Source: Prosthecobacter gellanilyticus
Lineage (GTDB): Bacteria > Verrucomicrobiota > Verrucomicrobiia > Verrucomicrobiales > Verrucomicrobiaceae
Reading direction: 5' to 3'
Length of the DNA: 64,000 bases
NCBI RefSeq assembly: GCF_007992435.1
Contig: NZ_BKAG01000005.1
Location: forward strand, 158,904 to 222,903
Shown here piece by piece: positions 45,321-53,658 of the stretch. The translations under genes were made by a program, and so were the position numbers. The notes under the pieces were generated by a model. The model had not been told where the DNA came from, ran no database searches, and saw only the letters and a program-made list of their open reading frames with translations. Within the stretch, counting starts at the first letter, position 1. The number at the start of each line of letters is the position of its first letter.

Positions 45321-45357
45321 AAGCCCGTTATCGCTCGCCCGCGATAACGGGCTTTTC
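45321..45357 (+). terminator. intrinsic terminator of the small lipoprotein gene
   Basis: A perfect 14-bp stem (AAGCCCGTTATCGC at 45321-45334 with its complement at 45341-45354, 6-nt loop) ends in TTTT. It is the strongest terminator in the window and lies 33 bp after the lipoprotein stop. Confidence 0.9.
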
Positions 45358-45533
45358 ATTGCCATGAACATATCGTGAAGCCTCAGATCATGCGTCTGGA
45401 ATTGCCTCAAGAATCGGCCCTTTGAGGGCATCCGCTTTCAGCCGTGGAAACGAAGTTCAGCGCGAAACTCACGAGACGCAGGGAAGAGATCTTCTCTGCA
45501 ACTCACACATCCACCTTATCTTACCGCTGCCTC

Positions 45534-47348
45534 ATGCCCTCCAAGAAATCTCCCCCCGCCTCTCCCAAGCCCGCCGCTGGTGGCATGGGCGCACTGCCTC
45601 TCCCCAAAGGATCTGCCTTCCGAGTATGGGCTCCACACGCGGAGGCGGTGAGTGTGATCGGTTCGTTCAACAGCTTTGATGGATCCAAGCACGCGCTGAA
45701 GTCCGAGGGCAATGGCAACTGGTATGGCGAGATCAGCGAGGCCAAACCTGGGGATGAATACCGCTTTGAGATCAAAAACGGCGAACAAACTTTGAGTCGG
45801 ATCGATCCCTATGCCCGTGAGGTGACGAACTCGGTGGGCAACGGGGTGATCTACCGTGATGAGTTCGACTGGTCAGGAGATGAGTTTCAGATGCCGCCCT
45901 GGAATGAGCTGGTGATTTATGAGCTGCACATCGGCACATTTGCGCGGAGCGAGGAAGGCAAGCCGGGCTCCTTTGACGACGCCATCAAACGCCTGCGATA
46001 CCTGAAGGCTCTAGGCATCAACGCGGTGGAGGTGATGCCCATCGCTGAGTTTGCCGGGGATCTCTCCTGGGGCTACAACCCGGCGCACATTTTTTCGGTG
46101 GAGACGGCCTACGGCGGCCCGGACGGATTCAAGCGTTTCGTGAAGGCAGCCCACGCCCTGGGGATCGCGGTGATTCTGGACGTGGTCTACAATCACTTCG
46201 GCCCCTCTGACCTGGACCTCTGGCGTTTTGATGGCTGGAGCGAGAACGACAAGGGTGGCATTTATTTTTACAATGACGAGCGCTCGTCCACGCCCTGGGG
46301 TGACACGCGTCCCGACTATGGCCGGGGCGAGGTGCGTGCCTTCATTCATGACAATGCCATGATGTGGCTGGGCGAATTTCGCTGTGATGGTCTGCGCTAT
46401 GACATGACGCTGTACATCCGCAGCATCTCAGGCAATGGCGACGACATCCACGAAGGCTGGACGCTGGCGCAGTGGATCAACCGTGATGTAGGGGAGCGTT
46501 TTCCAGGCAAGATCACCATCGCGGAAGATCTGCGCAGCAATGAGGCGATCACCCTGCATGAAGACCAGGGCGGAGCGAATTTCGGCTCGCAATGGGATGA
46601 CGGGTTTGTGCATCCGATCCGCGCGGCGGTGATCGCCTCCGATGATGCGCACCGGGACATGAACTCTGTGCGCGATGCCTTGCTGCACTGCTTTGGCGGG
46701 GATGTCTTCAAGCGTGTGGTGTATACCGAGTCTCATGATGAGGTGGCGAATGGCAAGGCGCGTGTGACTTCTGAGATTGATCCTTCGGATCCTGAAGGAT
46801 GGTATGCGCTGAAGCGCTCCACGCTGGGAGCCGGGCTCGTTCTCACCTCACCAGGTATTCCCATGCTTTTCCAGGGTCAGACGATCCTGGAGGACGGCTG
46901 GTTCCAGGACACTGAGGCGCTGGACTGGGACAACCGGCGCAAGTTTCCAGGCGTGGGCAAGCTTTACCGGGACCTGGTGAGACTGCGCCGGAATCTGGAC
47001 GGAGTTTCGGCGGGCCTCACCGGCCAGCATTTGTATGTGCATCACGTGAACAATGATGCAAAGGTCATTGCTTTCCATCGCCACAAGGAAGGCGGGCCGG
47101 ATGACCATACTTTGATCGTGGCGAACTTCTCCGCGGTGGGTCTGGAGAGTTATGACATCGGCGCTCCTGCTGCTGGAAAGTGGATCGCCCGGTTTAACAG
47201 TGACTGGAATGGTTACCGTGAAGATCTGGGTAACTTCCCCGTGCATGATGTGGAGGCCGTCTCTGAACCCCGCGATGGCCAGCCAGCGTCCGCCACCGTG
47301 GCTGTAGGACCCTATTCACTGAACATCTATACGCTGGCCCCGGCCTAG
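45534..47348 (+). CDS. GH13 alpha-amylase-family enzyme (branching-enzyme-like, with CBM48)
   Basis: A 604-residue enzyme. A CBM48/E-set domain opens the protein (GSAFRVWAPHAEAVSVIGSFNSFDG, about residues 20-110). The GH13 barrel shows the four conserved regions: DVVYNHFG, CDGLRYDMT with nucleophile Asp290, IAEDLRS with acid/base Glu331, and YTESHDEVANG with Asp402. A C-terminal beta domain follows (HVNNDAKVIAFHRHKEGG). The SHDE motif and the CBM48 fit a 1,4-alpha-glucan branching enzyme or malto-oligosyltrehalose trehalohydrolase-like protein; by eye I cannot separate them. No signal peptide is clear, so it probably acts on cytoplasmic glycogen. I chose the start at MPSKKSPPASPK because it directly precedes the CBM48; a frame 30 codons longer exists. 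It stands alone, not with other glg genes. Confidence 0.88.
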   Translation: MPSKKSPPASPKPAAGGMGALPLPKGSAFRVWAPHAEAVSVIGSFNSFDGSKHALKSEGNGNWYGEISEAKPGDEYRFEIKNGEQTLSRIDPYAREVTNSVGNGVIYRDEFDWSGDEFQMPPWNELVIYELHIGTFARSEEGKPGSFDDAIKRLRYLKALGINAVEVMPIAEFAGDLSWGYNPAHIFSVETAYGGPDGFKRFVKAAHALGIAVILDVVYNHFGPSDLDLWRFDGWSENDKGGIYFYNDERSSTPWGDTRPDYGRGEVRAFIHDNAMMWLGEFRCDGLRYDMTLYIRSISGNGDDIHEGWTLAQWINRDVGERFPGKITIAEDLRSNEAITLHEDQGGANFGSQWDDGFVHPIRAAVIASDDAHRDMNSVRDALLHCFGGDVFKRVVYTESHDEVANGKARVTSEIDPSDPEGWYALKRSTLGAGLVLTSPGIPMLFQGQTILEDGWFQDTEALDWDNRRKFPGVGKLYRDLVRLRRNLDGVSAGLTGQHLYVHHVNNDAKVIAFHRHKEGGPDDHTLIVANFSAVGLESYDIGAPAAGKWIARFNSDWNGYREDLGNFPVHDVEAVSEPRDGQPASATVAVGPYSLNIYTLAPA

Positions 47349-47390
47349 CCGGGCTGCGACGCTGAGGCATCCCGGAATAGTCGTTATGTT

Positions 47391-47415
47391 TCACCTTTTT
47401 GTTAGGAAAAGGTGA
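47391..47415. terminator. hairpin after the GH13 gene
   Basis: TCACCTTTT (47391-47399) pairs with AAAAGGTGA (47407-47415) around a 7-nt loop, 43 bp after the GH13 stop and before the convergent DUF2339 gene. The stem is AT-rich at the loop end and may act as a terminator in both directions. Confidence 0.5.
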
Positions 47416-47490
47416 TCAGACTTGCGGGCGGGATGCCGATTGCGTTTACCACGGAGGCATAAAGGGGCACAGAGGTCTGAAAAGGAAAGA

Positions 47491-50400
47491 CTACTTTTCC
47501 TCGCCTTCCGGCCCCTGGGCCTTCTCTTCAGCCAACTCACCCTTCTCATCTCCGAGGAACCGCTGATACAAGAATGACGCCGCCAGCGCGATCAGCGAGA
47601 CCACGATCAACGCGCCGATGCGATACACGCTGTCGATGCGGGCCAGATCATGGAGGAAGAGTTTCAGCACGGTGATGCCAAGCAGACCGATGCCCGCATA
47701 GCGCGCCGGAGCGGCACGTTTCCACAGACCCAGGATGATGAGGATGAGCGCAAACAAGGCCCAGGCGATGGTGTAGCTCATGTCGCGGGCAAAGTTGCCG
47801 CTGAACTTGAACACCAGTGCGCTGCTACCGGGTTCCGTGAAGGCATCCGCGATCTCGATGTTCACCAGCAGGAAGAGGAGGATGCCGCCATAGGTGCAAA
47901 ACAGGCCGCGCAGGTTTACCTCACCCCAGCGATGATTCGGAGCCTGCAGCCAGCGGGCCGCGGCAAACATCGCCAGCGCGGCGATGCTATAGGTGTAGAG
48001 CTGCCAGTTCAGGATCATTGTCTCACCACGCACATGGTAGCTCAGCGTCTCCAGGTTCAGAGAAAGCCTAACGAAAGATGCGGTGAGAAGCGCGGTGCCG
48101 GTGGCGCGCAGGCCCGGATGCGGCACACGACGGAAGAGCCAGCAGAGCGCCGCGCCTTCCAGGGCCCAGCCGAGGGTGATCCACTGCTTCTCATACTGGA
48201 TCGGGAAAATCAGCGTGAAGAAGAGCAGCGCCACGCCGCCAAACCAGGCGAGCTGGTCCATGCGCGCCGGATTGTCCCGGCTGTGCTGCTTGATCACGTA
48301 GGCCAGCCCCAGCGCCGGTGCGAGGATGAAGGCGGCGGGCACCAGGCCCATGAAATCATTGGGCCAGGCCAGCTTCACCACGCGATACACCAAACCAAAA
48401 GCGACGAGGCCGGAGGCCGCTGACGTGATCCATGGCAGCTTGGTCTCGGCAAACTGTGCGCGGAAGATAAAGGGGAAGAGAACGAACAGCAGATAGAAGC
48501 CCAGATACCACAGCAGTGGCAGCGTGGGCTTCTCCGCACTGAAGTGCCCCACATGCCAGACCCACTCCAGGGCACCTACACACATCAGCGCCGTCAGCGC
48601 GAGCTGCGTGATCCCGCTGACCTTCACGATGCCGAGGAGGAACAGCGCGAGGATCAAGGCCAGCCCGAACATGGAGGACGGATTTGGAACCGGGATGACC
48701 TGGGTGGCCATCGTCAGCAGGGCAAAGGGCAGCACGGCCGAGCTCACCGGCACCAGCGAGACATGCTCCGTCTTCGGCATCTTCCGCTCCATCCACGCGC
48801 CCACACCGCTGAAGAGCATGGCAAAGCCGCCCACGATGATGAGGAAGGGACCGATGTCCGCATCACGACCTCCCGGCAGATGGAAAAGCCAGATGCCCGC
48901 CATGATCAAAGTCAGCACCAGCGAGGCCAGCAGCGGCAGCACCGCGCGGCTGATGGCGGCGAGCACGATGACCAGAATATCCACCAGCAGCACCGCTGGC
49001 CAGAGCGTGAGACCCACGGTCTCCAGCGTCAGCACCGGCAGCATCATGAGCACCAACGCAAAGAGCGGCGACCAGCCCGCAGGCAGCACCAGCTTCTCAC
49101 CGCGACGTGTCCACAGCACCGAAAACGCTGTATGCAGCACTCCAAAGGCCAGGTAGATACCGAGTGTCTTGGTGAGCAGTTCCTGCGTCAGGTTCGCACT
49201 CGTCCAGAGCGTGAGATGCAGGAAGGTGAGACCGAGAACGATCGGATGTGCCCAGGCCACGCGCGGCTTTAGCCAGAAGATCCCCATCACCAGCGCATTG
49301 ATGCCCAGCACAAAACTGTACAGCACCAGCGGGCGGATGGAGATGCTCTCGGAGGAGAGGAAGAAGAACGCAGTGATGAGCGCTCCCGCACTGACCAGCA
49401 GCGCGGCATCAGGCGTGGTATGGGGCTCATCATCGCGCTCCCGGATCCAGGCCACAGCCAGGGTGAAGATGAGGCCGAAGAAGAGGAACACGCCGATGGG
49501 CACCCATGTGGCCGAACCATAAGCGTAACCAGAGGCTTTGTAGAACTTGATCAGCCATCCCGCCTGCATCAGCAGCGTGCCGCCTGCGGCGAGGAGGGTG
49601 AGATACATCCAGCGCTTGTGCCGGACCACCGCCAGCACGCCGATGTCCAGCAGTGCGATGTAGCTGAAGAGCGCAAAGGGCTGGTCCTGCCCGGTCGAGC
49701 ACAGCGGCGGTGTGAGGAAGCCACCCAGCATGCCGAGCACCGCCACGACCATGGCATTCATCCGCACGGCCAGGATGAAGGCGGTGACGGTGACGGTGAT
49801 GAGGGACATGACCAAGAAGGTCACGGTGGGGCTGTTCAGCGGTGCCAGATGATACAGCGAATGTGCGGCAAAGGTGACTCCATAGGCCACCACGATCCCC
49901 GTGGCGCAGAGTGTCTGCCCGAGCACGGCGTGCAGCCTGCTCCGGCTGGTGAAGACGCCCACGACCATCAATGCCAAACCAATGATGTAACCGATCACGA
50001 TGCGCATGGAGGGCGAGATCCAGCCACGCTCGAAGCTGAGCTTCACAAAGAACAGGATGCCCAGGAACATCGCCAGTCCGCCGATCCAGGCGAACATCTT
50101 GGCGCCCATGAACTGCTCGAGATTGATCTTCGGCAGGGCAGGTGGTGGCGTTGCCACGGGCTTGGAGGGGGCCAGCGTGGGAGGTGGGGCAAACTTCTCG
50201 AGTTCGAACTTCGCCGGAACTGGCAGGGGCGGCGGCACTGCAGCAGCAGGCTTGGCAGCGTCCACGCTGGCCTGAGCCATCAATTCACCAAGGTTGGTCG
50301 CGGCAGGCTTCTCGGGCTCAATCGATTTCTCCGGTGCCTTGGCGGCCGCTGTCTCCTGGGGTGGCGACCATGAAGTCTGCGGTGCGGAGGACACCGATGC

Positions 50401-50595
50401 ATCACGCTCCGGCTTCGTACGGCTGGGGCTGGAAAGGCGCAGCAGCGTCTCGGCCTGGTTGGTGACCATCACACGCAGTTGGTTGAGCTGCGTCTCCAGG
50501 CTGCGCACCTTGGACTTGGCGTCCTGGGCGATGACGAGCGCCGCGATCGGCGCGATGATGAAACCGATCGCCAGGAGAATGAAGAGCACTTCCAT
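47491..50595 (-). CDS. DUF2339 multi-pass membrane protein
   Basis: A 1034-residue protein. An N-terminal membrane segment (residues 1-24) is followed by a coiled-coil-like stretch (DAKSKVRSLETQLNQLRVMVTN) and a Pro/Ala-rich region (about 50-160). From INLEQFMGAKMFAWIGGLAMFLGILFFVKLSFERGWISP on, at least twenty hydrophobic segments follow. This is the pattern of DUF2339, a family of very large predicted inner-membrane proteins found in Bacteroidota, Proteobacteria and Verrucomicrobiota. The function is unknown. It begins with an ATG preceded by GGTGAGATC, a plausible ribosome site, and ends shortly before a convergent gene. The methyltransferase gene lies 66 bp upstream on the same strand. 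Confidence 0.93.
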   Translation of the reverse strand: MEVLFILLAIGFIIAPIAALVIAQDAKSKVRSLETQLNQLRVMVTNQAETLLRLSSPSRTKPERDASVSSAPQTSWSPPQETAAAKAPEKSIEPEKPAATNLGELMAQASVDAAKPAAAVPPPLPVPAKFELEKFAPPPTLAPSKPVATPPPALPKINLEQFMGAKMFAWIGGLAMFLGILFFVKLSFERGWISPSMRIVIGYIIGLALMVVGVFTSRSRLHAVLGQTLCATGIVVAYGVTFAAHSLYHLAPLNSPTVTFLVMSLITVTVTAFILAVRMNAMVVAVLGMLGGFLTPPLCSTGQDQPFALFSYIALLDIGVLAVVRHKRWMYLTLLAAGGTLLMQAGWLIKFYKASGYAYGSATWVPIGVFLFFGLIFTLAVAWIRERDDEPHTTPDAALLVSAGALITAFFFLSSESISIRPLVLYSFVLGINALVMGIFWLKPRVAWAHPIVLGLTFLHLTLWTSANLTQELLTKTLGIYLAFGVLHTAFSVLWTRRGEKLVLPAGWSPLFALVLMMLPVLTLETVGLTLWPAVLLVDILVIVLAAISRAVLPLLASLVLTLIMAGIWLFHLPGGRDADIGPFLIIVGGFAMLFSGVGAWMERKMPKTEHVSLVPVSSAVLPFALLTMATQVIPVPNPSSMFGLALILALFLLGIVKVSGITQLALTALMCVGALEWVWHVGHFSAEKPTLPLLWYLGFYLLFVLFPFIFRAQFAETKLPWITSAASGLVAFGLVYRVVKLAWPNDFMGLVPAAFILAPALGLAYVIKQHSRDNPARMDQLAWFGGVALLFFTLIFPIQYEKQWITLGWALEGAALCWLFRRVPHPGLRATGTALLTASFVRLSLNLETLSYHVRGETMILNWQLYTYSIAALAMFAAARWLQAPNHRWGEVNLRGLFCTYGGILLFLLVNIEIADAFTEPGSSALVFKFSGNFARDMSYTIAWALFALILIILGLWKRAAPARYAGIGLLGITVLKLFLHDLARIDSVYRIGALIVVSLIALAASFLYQRFLGDEKGELAEEKAQGPEGEEK

Positions 50596-50661
50596 GATCT
50601 CACCATGGCAGAGTGGCGCGGAAATGGAAAATCGAATCTCTCAATGAAGAGATTGAGCTAC

Positions 50662-51420
50662 TCAATGCCCCACATGCACCTTCGTGTCATAACTGAAGGT
50701 TACGCGACCATCCTCATGGTGATCATCAAAGATCTGCTGCAGCTCCGCGAGCATCGGCTCATGGCGGAGATCACCTGCAGCAGGCGCATAGGAGCTGGAA
50801 AGCAGCCGCCCTTTCAGGCCCGCAAAATCGAAATGCTGGGCATTGGCAAAGGTGTGGGTCACATGCGGCCCTTTGAAAAACTGCGCCAGCTTGGTGGTGT
50901 CGATGTTTTCATGCCGCACCGTGGCGTAGTCGGAGCTGAACTGGAGCAGCAGCGTCTCATAGGCGCGCAGAAAGGGCGTGGCATCGAGCTGCCGCTCATT
51001 CCAGATCAGCACCACCCATCCGCCAGGCTTCAGGATGCGGTCACACTCCTGGCGCACGGCTTTGGCATCAAACCAGTGAAACGCCTGCGCCGCGACGACG
51101 AAGTCTGCGCAGTGATCTGGCAAGGTCGTGGCCTCGGCACTGCCTGCCACACTATGAAACTTCGCATGATGATGGAGCAGCCTCTCCGCCGCCTCCCGCA
51201 TCTCACGGTTCGGCTCCACCGCATGCACCGTGCAGCCCGCCTCCAGGAAAAGGGCCGTCGAAATGCCTGTGCCTGACCCCAGGTCTGCGATCACGGCATC
51301 GCCGGTTAGGCCATAGTTCTCCCTCAGCAAGGTCACAATCTCCTGGGGATAGCCAGGTCGAAACCGCACGTAGTTTTCGACACGGTCAGAGAAACGCTGG
51401 GTCGGAGCAAGGCTGGTCAT
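50662..51420 (-). CDS. class I SAM-dependent methyltransferase
   Basis: A 252-residue protein with SAM-binding motif I, VIADLGSGTGISTALFLEAGCTVHAVEPN (glycine-rich loop DLGSGTG, then the acidic residue of VEPN), and ALKPGG-like ILKPGGWVVLIWNE. This is the UbiE/Trm9-type fold with AQAFHWFD, a pattern of the family often annotated as methyltransferase type 11; the substrate is unknown. I chose the ATG at 51418-51420 (MTSLAPTQRF); another ATG four codons upstream is equally possible. It is divergent from the glutathione peroxidase gene (121 bp apart). Confidence 0.86.
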   Translation of the reverse strand: MTSLAPTQRFSDRVENYVRFRPGYPQEIVTLLRENYGLTGDAVIADLGSGTGISTALFLEAGCTVHAVEPNREMREAAERLLHHHAKFHSVAGSAEATTLPDHCADFVVAAQAFHWFDAKAVRQECDRILKPGGWVVLIWNERQLDATPFLRAYETLLLQFSSDYATVRHENIDTTKLAQFFKGPHVTHTFANAQHFDFAGLKGRLLSSSYAPAAGDLRHEPMLAELQQIFDDHHEDGRVTFSYDTKVHVGH

Positions 51421-51540
51421 GGTGGTGAGCATCCTGCCAGAGTCGACACTGCTTGGAAACTGTGAATCCAGTTCTGTCGTGGCAACGAACTGAAAGTTTG
51501 CGGCGCATGGAGCGTCTCCTCCGTCCCACTTCAAACATCC

Positions 51541-52083
51541 ATGAAAAAGTTCCTTCTTTCCCTCCTGCTGGTCGCCGGCATCGCCAGCGCCGCTGAAAAG
51601 TCCGTGCTCGATATCCCTCTCAAGGACATCGACGGCAAAGACACCTCCCTCAAAGCTTATCAGGGCAAGGTGCTGCTGGTCGTGAACGTGGCCTCCAAGT
51701 GCGGTCTGACCAAGCAGTACAAGGAGCTCCAGGCGCTGCATGAGAAGTACAAGGACCAGGGTTTCACCGTCGTTGGTTTCCCCTGCAATGATTTCGGCGC
51801 GCAGGAGCCCGGCACGAACGAGGAGATCAAAATCTTCTGCACCGAGAAGTACAACGTGAGCTTCCCCATGTTTGACAAGTTGCACGTCAAAGGCCCGGAG
51901 CGCCATGAGCTCTACACCGCCCTGACCGGCAAGGAAGGTGCCTTCCCGGGTGATGTGAAGTGGAACTTCGGCAAGTTCCTGATCGGCAAGGACGGCAAGC
52001 CCCTCCAGCGCTTCGAGCCGAAGACCACTCCTGACGATGCCGCTGTCACTGCCGCCATCGAGAAGGCCATCGCTGCCAAATAA
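51541..52083 (+). CDS. exported glutathione peroxidase-like protein
   Basis: A 180-residue thiol peroxidase that begins MKKFLLSLLLVAGIASAAEK, a signal peptide, so it is periplasmic. It has the GPx family blocks VVNVASKCGLTKQY with catalytic Cys54, VVGFPCNDFGAQEPG, and WNFGKFLIGKDGK. The reductant is probably thioredoxin-like, as the residues for glutathione binding are generally absent in bacterial GPx. Peroxide defence at the cell envelope is the likely role. A clear terminator follows (52107). Start: the only ATG that gives a signal peptide. Confidence 0.95.
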   Translation: MKKFLLSLLLVAGIASAAEKSVLDIPLKDIDGKDTSLKAYQGKVLLVVNVASKCGLTKQYKELQALHEKYKDQGFTVVGFPCNDFGAQEPGTNEEIKIFCTEKYNVSFPMFDKLHVKGPERHELYTALTGKEGAFPGDVKWNFGKFLIGKDGKPLQRFEPKTTPDDAAVTAAIEKAIAAK

Positions 52084-52106
52084 GCGTCCTCATTTTTGAA
52101 TCCAAC

Positions 52107-52140
52107 AAGGCCGGGAGGGTTCACACCTTCCCGGCCTTTT
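52107..52140 (+). terminator. intrinsic terminator of the glutathione peroxidase gene
   Basis: A 13-bp stem (AAGGCCGGGAGGG with CCTTCCCGGCCTT, one G-T pair, 6-nt loop TTCACA) ends in TTTT, 24 bp after the stop. Confidence 0.88.
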
Positions 52141-52169
52141 CATGCTTGGACGGAAGACAAAGCCTTTTT

Positions 52170-52251
52170 ACCACTCATGGACACTGATAAGCACTTATGA
52201 CGAAGCCTTCTATGGTTTGGTCATTCGTGTAAATTAGTGTCCATTAGTGGT
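52170..52251. repeat. AT-rich imperfect inverted repeat
   Basis: ACCACTCATGGACACTGAT (52170-52188) is complementary, with two mismatches, to ATTAGTGTCCATTAGTGGT (52233-52251). The right arm and the GTAAATTAGTGTCCATTAG context resemble a widespread intergenic repeat of environmental bacteria that I have seen as TAGTGTCCATTAGTGG. It is a clear AT-rich island between two GC-rich genes and may hold the cca promoter. Confidence 0.6.
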
Positions 52252-52288
52252 TAAAAATTCTGGCCTCCACGCCGCCATCTCTTTTCTC

Positions 52289-53605
52289 ATGCTCGAAACC
52301 GCCATCCAGATCATTCAGAAGCTCCGCCGCGCAGGTCATGAGGCCCTGCTCGCGGGAGGTTGTGTGCGGGATCATCTCCTGGGACGCGAGCCCAAGGACT
52401 TTGATGTCGCTACCAGTGCCACGCCGGAGCAGGTGGAGGCGCTCTTTGCCTGCACGCAGATGGTGGGCGCGCACTTTGGCGTGGTCATTGTGAAGCTGCA
52501 TGACGTGCATGTGGAGGTGGCCACCTTCCGCACGGACGGCAGTTACAAAGACGGACGTCGTCCCGAGAGCGTCACTTTTTCCACAGCGGAGGAAGATGCG
52601 CAGCGCCGCGACTTCACCATCAACGGCCTGTTCCGCGATCCGGTTGCTGATCGCATCATTGATTATGTCGGTGGTGTTGCAGACCTCGAGAAGCGTGTGC
52701 TGCGTGCCATCGGCGAGCCGGTGCGCCGTTTTGATGAGGACAAGCTGCGCCTGCTGCGCGCGGTGCGCTTTGCCACGGTGCTCGGCTTTGAGATCGAAGC
52801 TGAAACCTGGAAGGCCATCTGCGAGTTCGCGCCGCTGCTCCAGTCTGTGAGTGCAGAGCGCATCCGCGATGAGCTGATCAAGATCTTCCTGCATCCGAAC
52901 AGGCTGCGCGGTTTTGATCTGCTCATGGACAGCGGCTTGATGCAGCAGGTGCTGCCGGAGATCCTGGTGCTGAAAGGCGTGGAGCAGCCGCCGCAGTGGC
53001 ATCCGGAGGGAGATGTCTTCATCCACACACGTCTCATGCTCAGCCTGCTGCCGGAGCATGTCTCGCTGCCGCTGGTGATGAGCGTGCTGCTGCATGACAT
53101 CGCCAAGCCTGCCACCTTCACGGTGGATGAGACAGGCCGCATCCGCTTCAACGGTCACGACAAGCTCGGCGCTGACATGACGGGTGACATCATGCGCCGC
53201 CTGAAGTTTCCCAATGATGTGATCGAGCCCACGCAGGTCGCGGTGGAGCATCACATGGCCTTCAAGGACGTGAAGAAGATGAAGAAGAGCACGCTGAAGC
53301 GCATGATGGCGCGTCCCACATGGCCGGACGAGCTCGCGCTGCATCGTGTCGACTGCCTGGGCTCGAACGGTCTGCTGGACAATTATGACTTCATGAAGGC
53401 GAAGGCGGAGGAGTTTTCCCAGCAGCCTTTGATTCCCAAGCCGCTGCTCAATGGCCGTGATCTCATCGAGCTTGGCTGGCAGCCTGGAAAGCATCTGGGC
53501 GATGTCCTGACGAAGGTGCAGGATGCGCAGCTCGATGGCGTGATCACCACTTCCGAGGAAGCGGTGGAGTGGCTGAAGGCCAGCAAGCTCATGCCCGAAG
53601 CCTGA
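52289..53605 (+). CDS. cca: CCA-adding tRNA nucleotidyltransferase / poly(A) polymerase family
   Basis: A 438-residue class II nucleotidyltransferase. The catalytic block is LLAGGCVRDHLLGREPKDFDVAT, with the metal-binding aspartates Asp37 and Asp39 in DFD. RRDFTINGLF and GEPVRRFDEDKLRLLRAVRFA, characteristic of the CCA/poly(A) polymerase group, follow. The C-terminal part has an HD-type segment (SVLLHDIAKPATF), as in bacterial CCA enzymes with a phosphohydrolase domain. It completes or repairs the 3'-CCA of tRNAs, or adds poly(A) to RNA; the exact activity cannot be split by eye. Start at MLETA; a GTG 14 codons earlier overlaps the inverted repeat and is less likely. The PhoD-like gene follows 53 bp later. 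Confidence 0.93.
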   Translation: MLETAIQIIQKLRRAGHEALLAGGCVRDHLLGREPKDFDVATSATPEQVEALFACTQMVGAHFGVVIVKLHDVHVEVATFRTDGSYKDGRRPESVTFSTAEEDAQRRDFTINGLFRDPVADRIIDYVGGVADLEKRVLRAIGEPVRRFDEDKLRLLRAVRFATVLGFEIEAETWKAICEFAPLLQSVSAERIRDELIKIFLHPNRLRGFDLLMDSGLMQQVLPEILVLKGVEQPPQWHPEGDVFIHTRLMLSLLPEHVSLPLVMSVLLHDIAKPATFTVDETGRIRFNGHDKLGADMTGDIMRRLKFPNDVIEPTQVAVEHHMAFKDVKKMKKSTLKRMMARPTWPDELALHRVDCLGSNGLLDNYDFMKAKAEEFSQQPLIPKPLLNGRDLIELGWQPGKHLGDVLTKVQDAQLDGVITTSEEAVEWLKASKLMPEA

Positions 53606-53658
53606 GAAGCCATGAGATCAGGTGCAAGAGCGGGACTGCGTGCTCTGTTCCATGGCAA

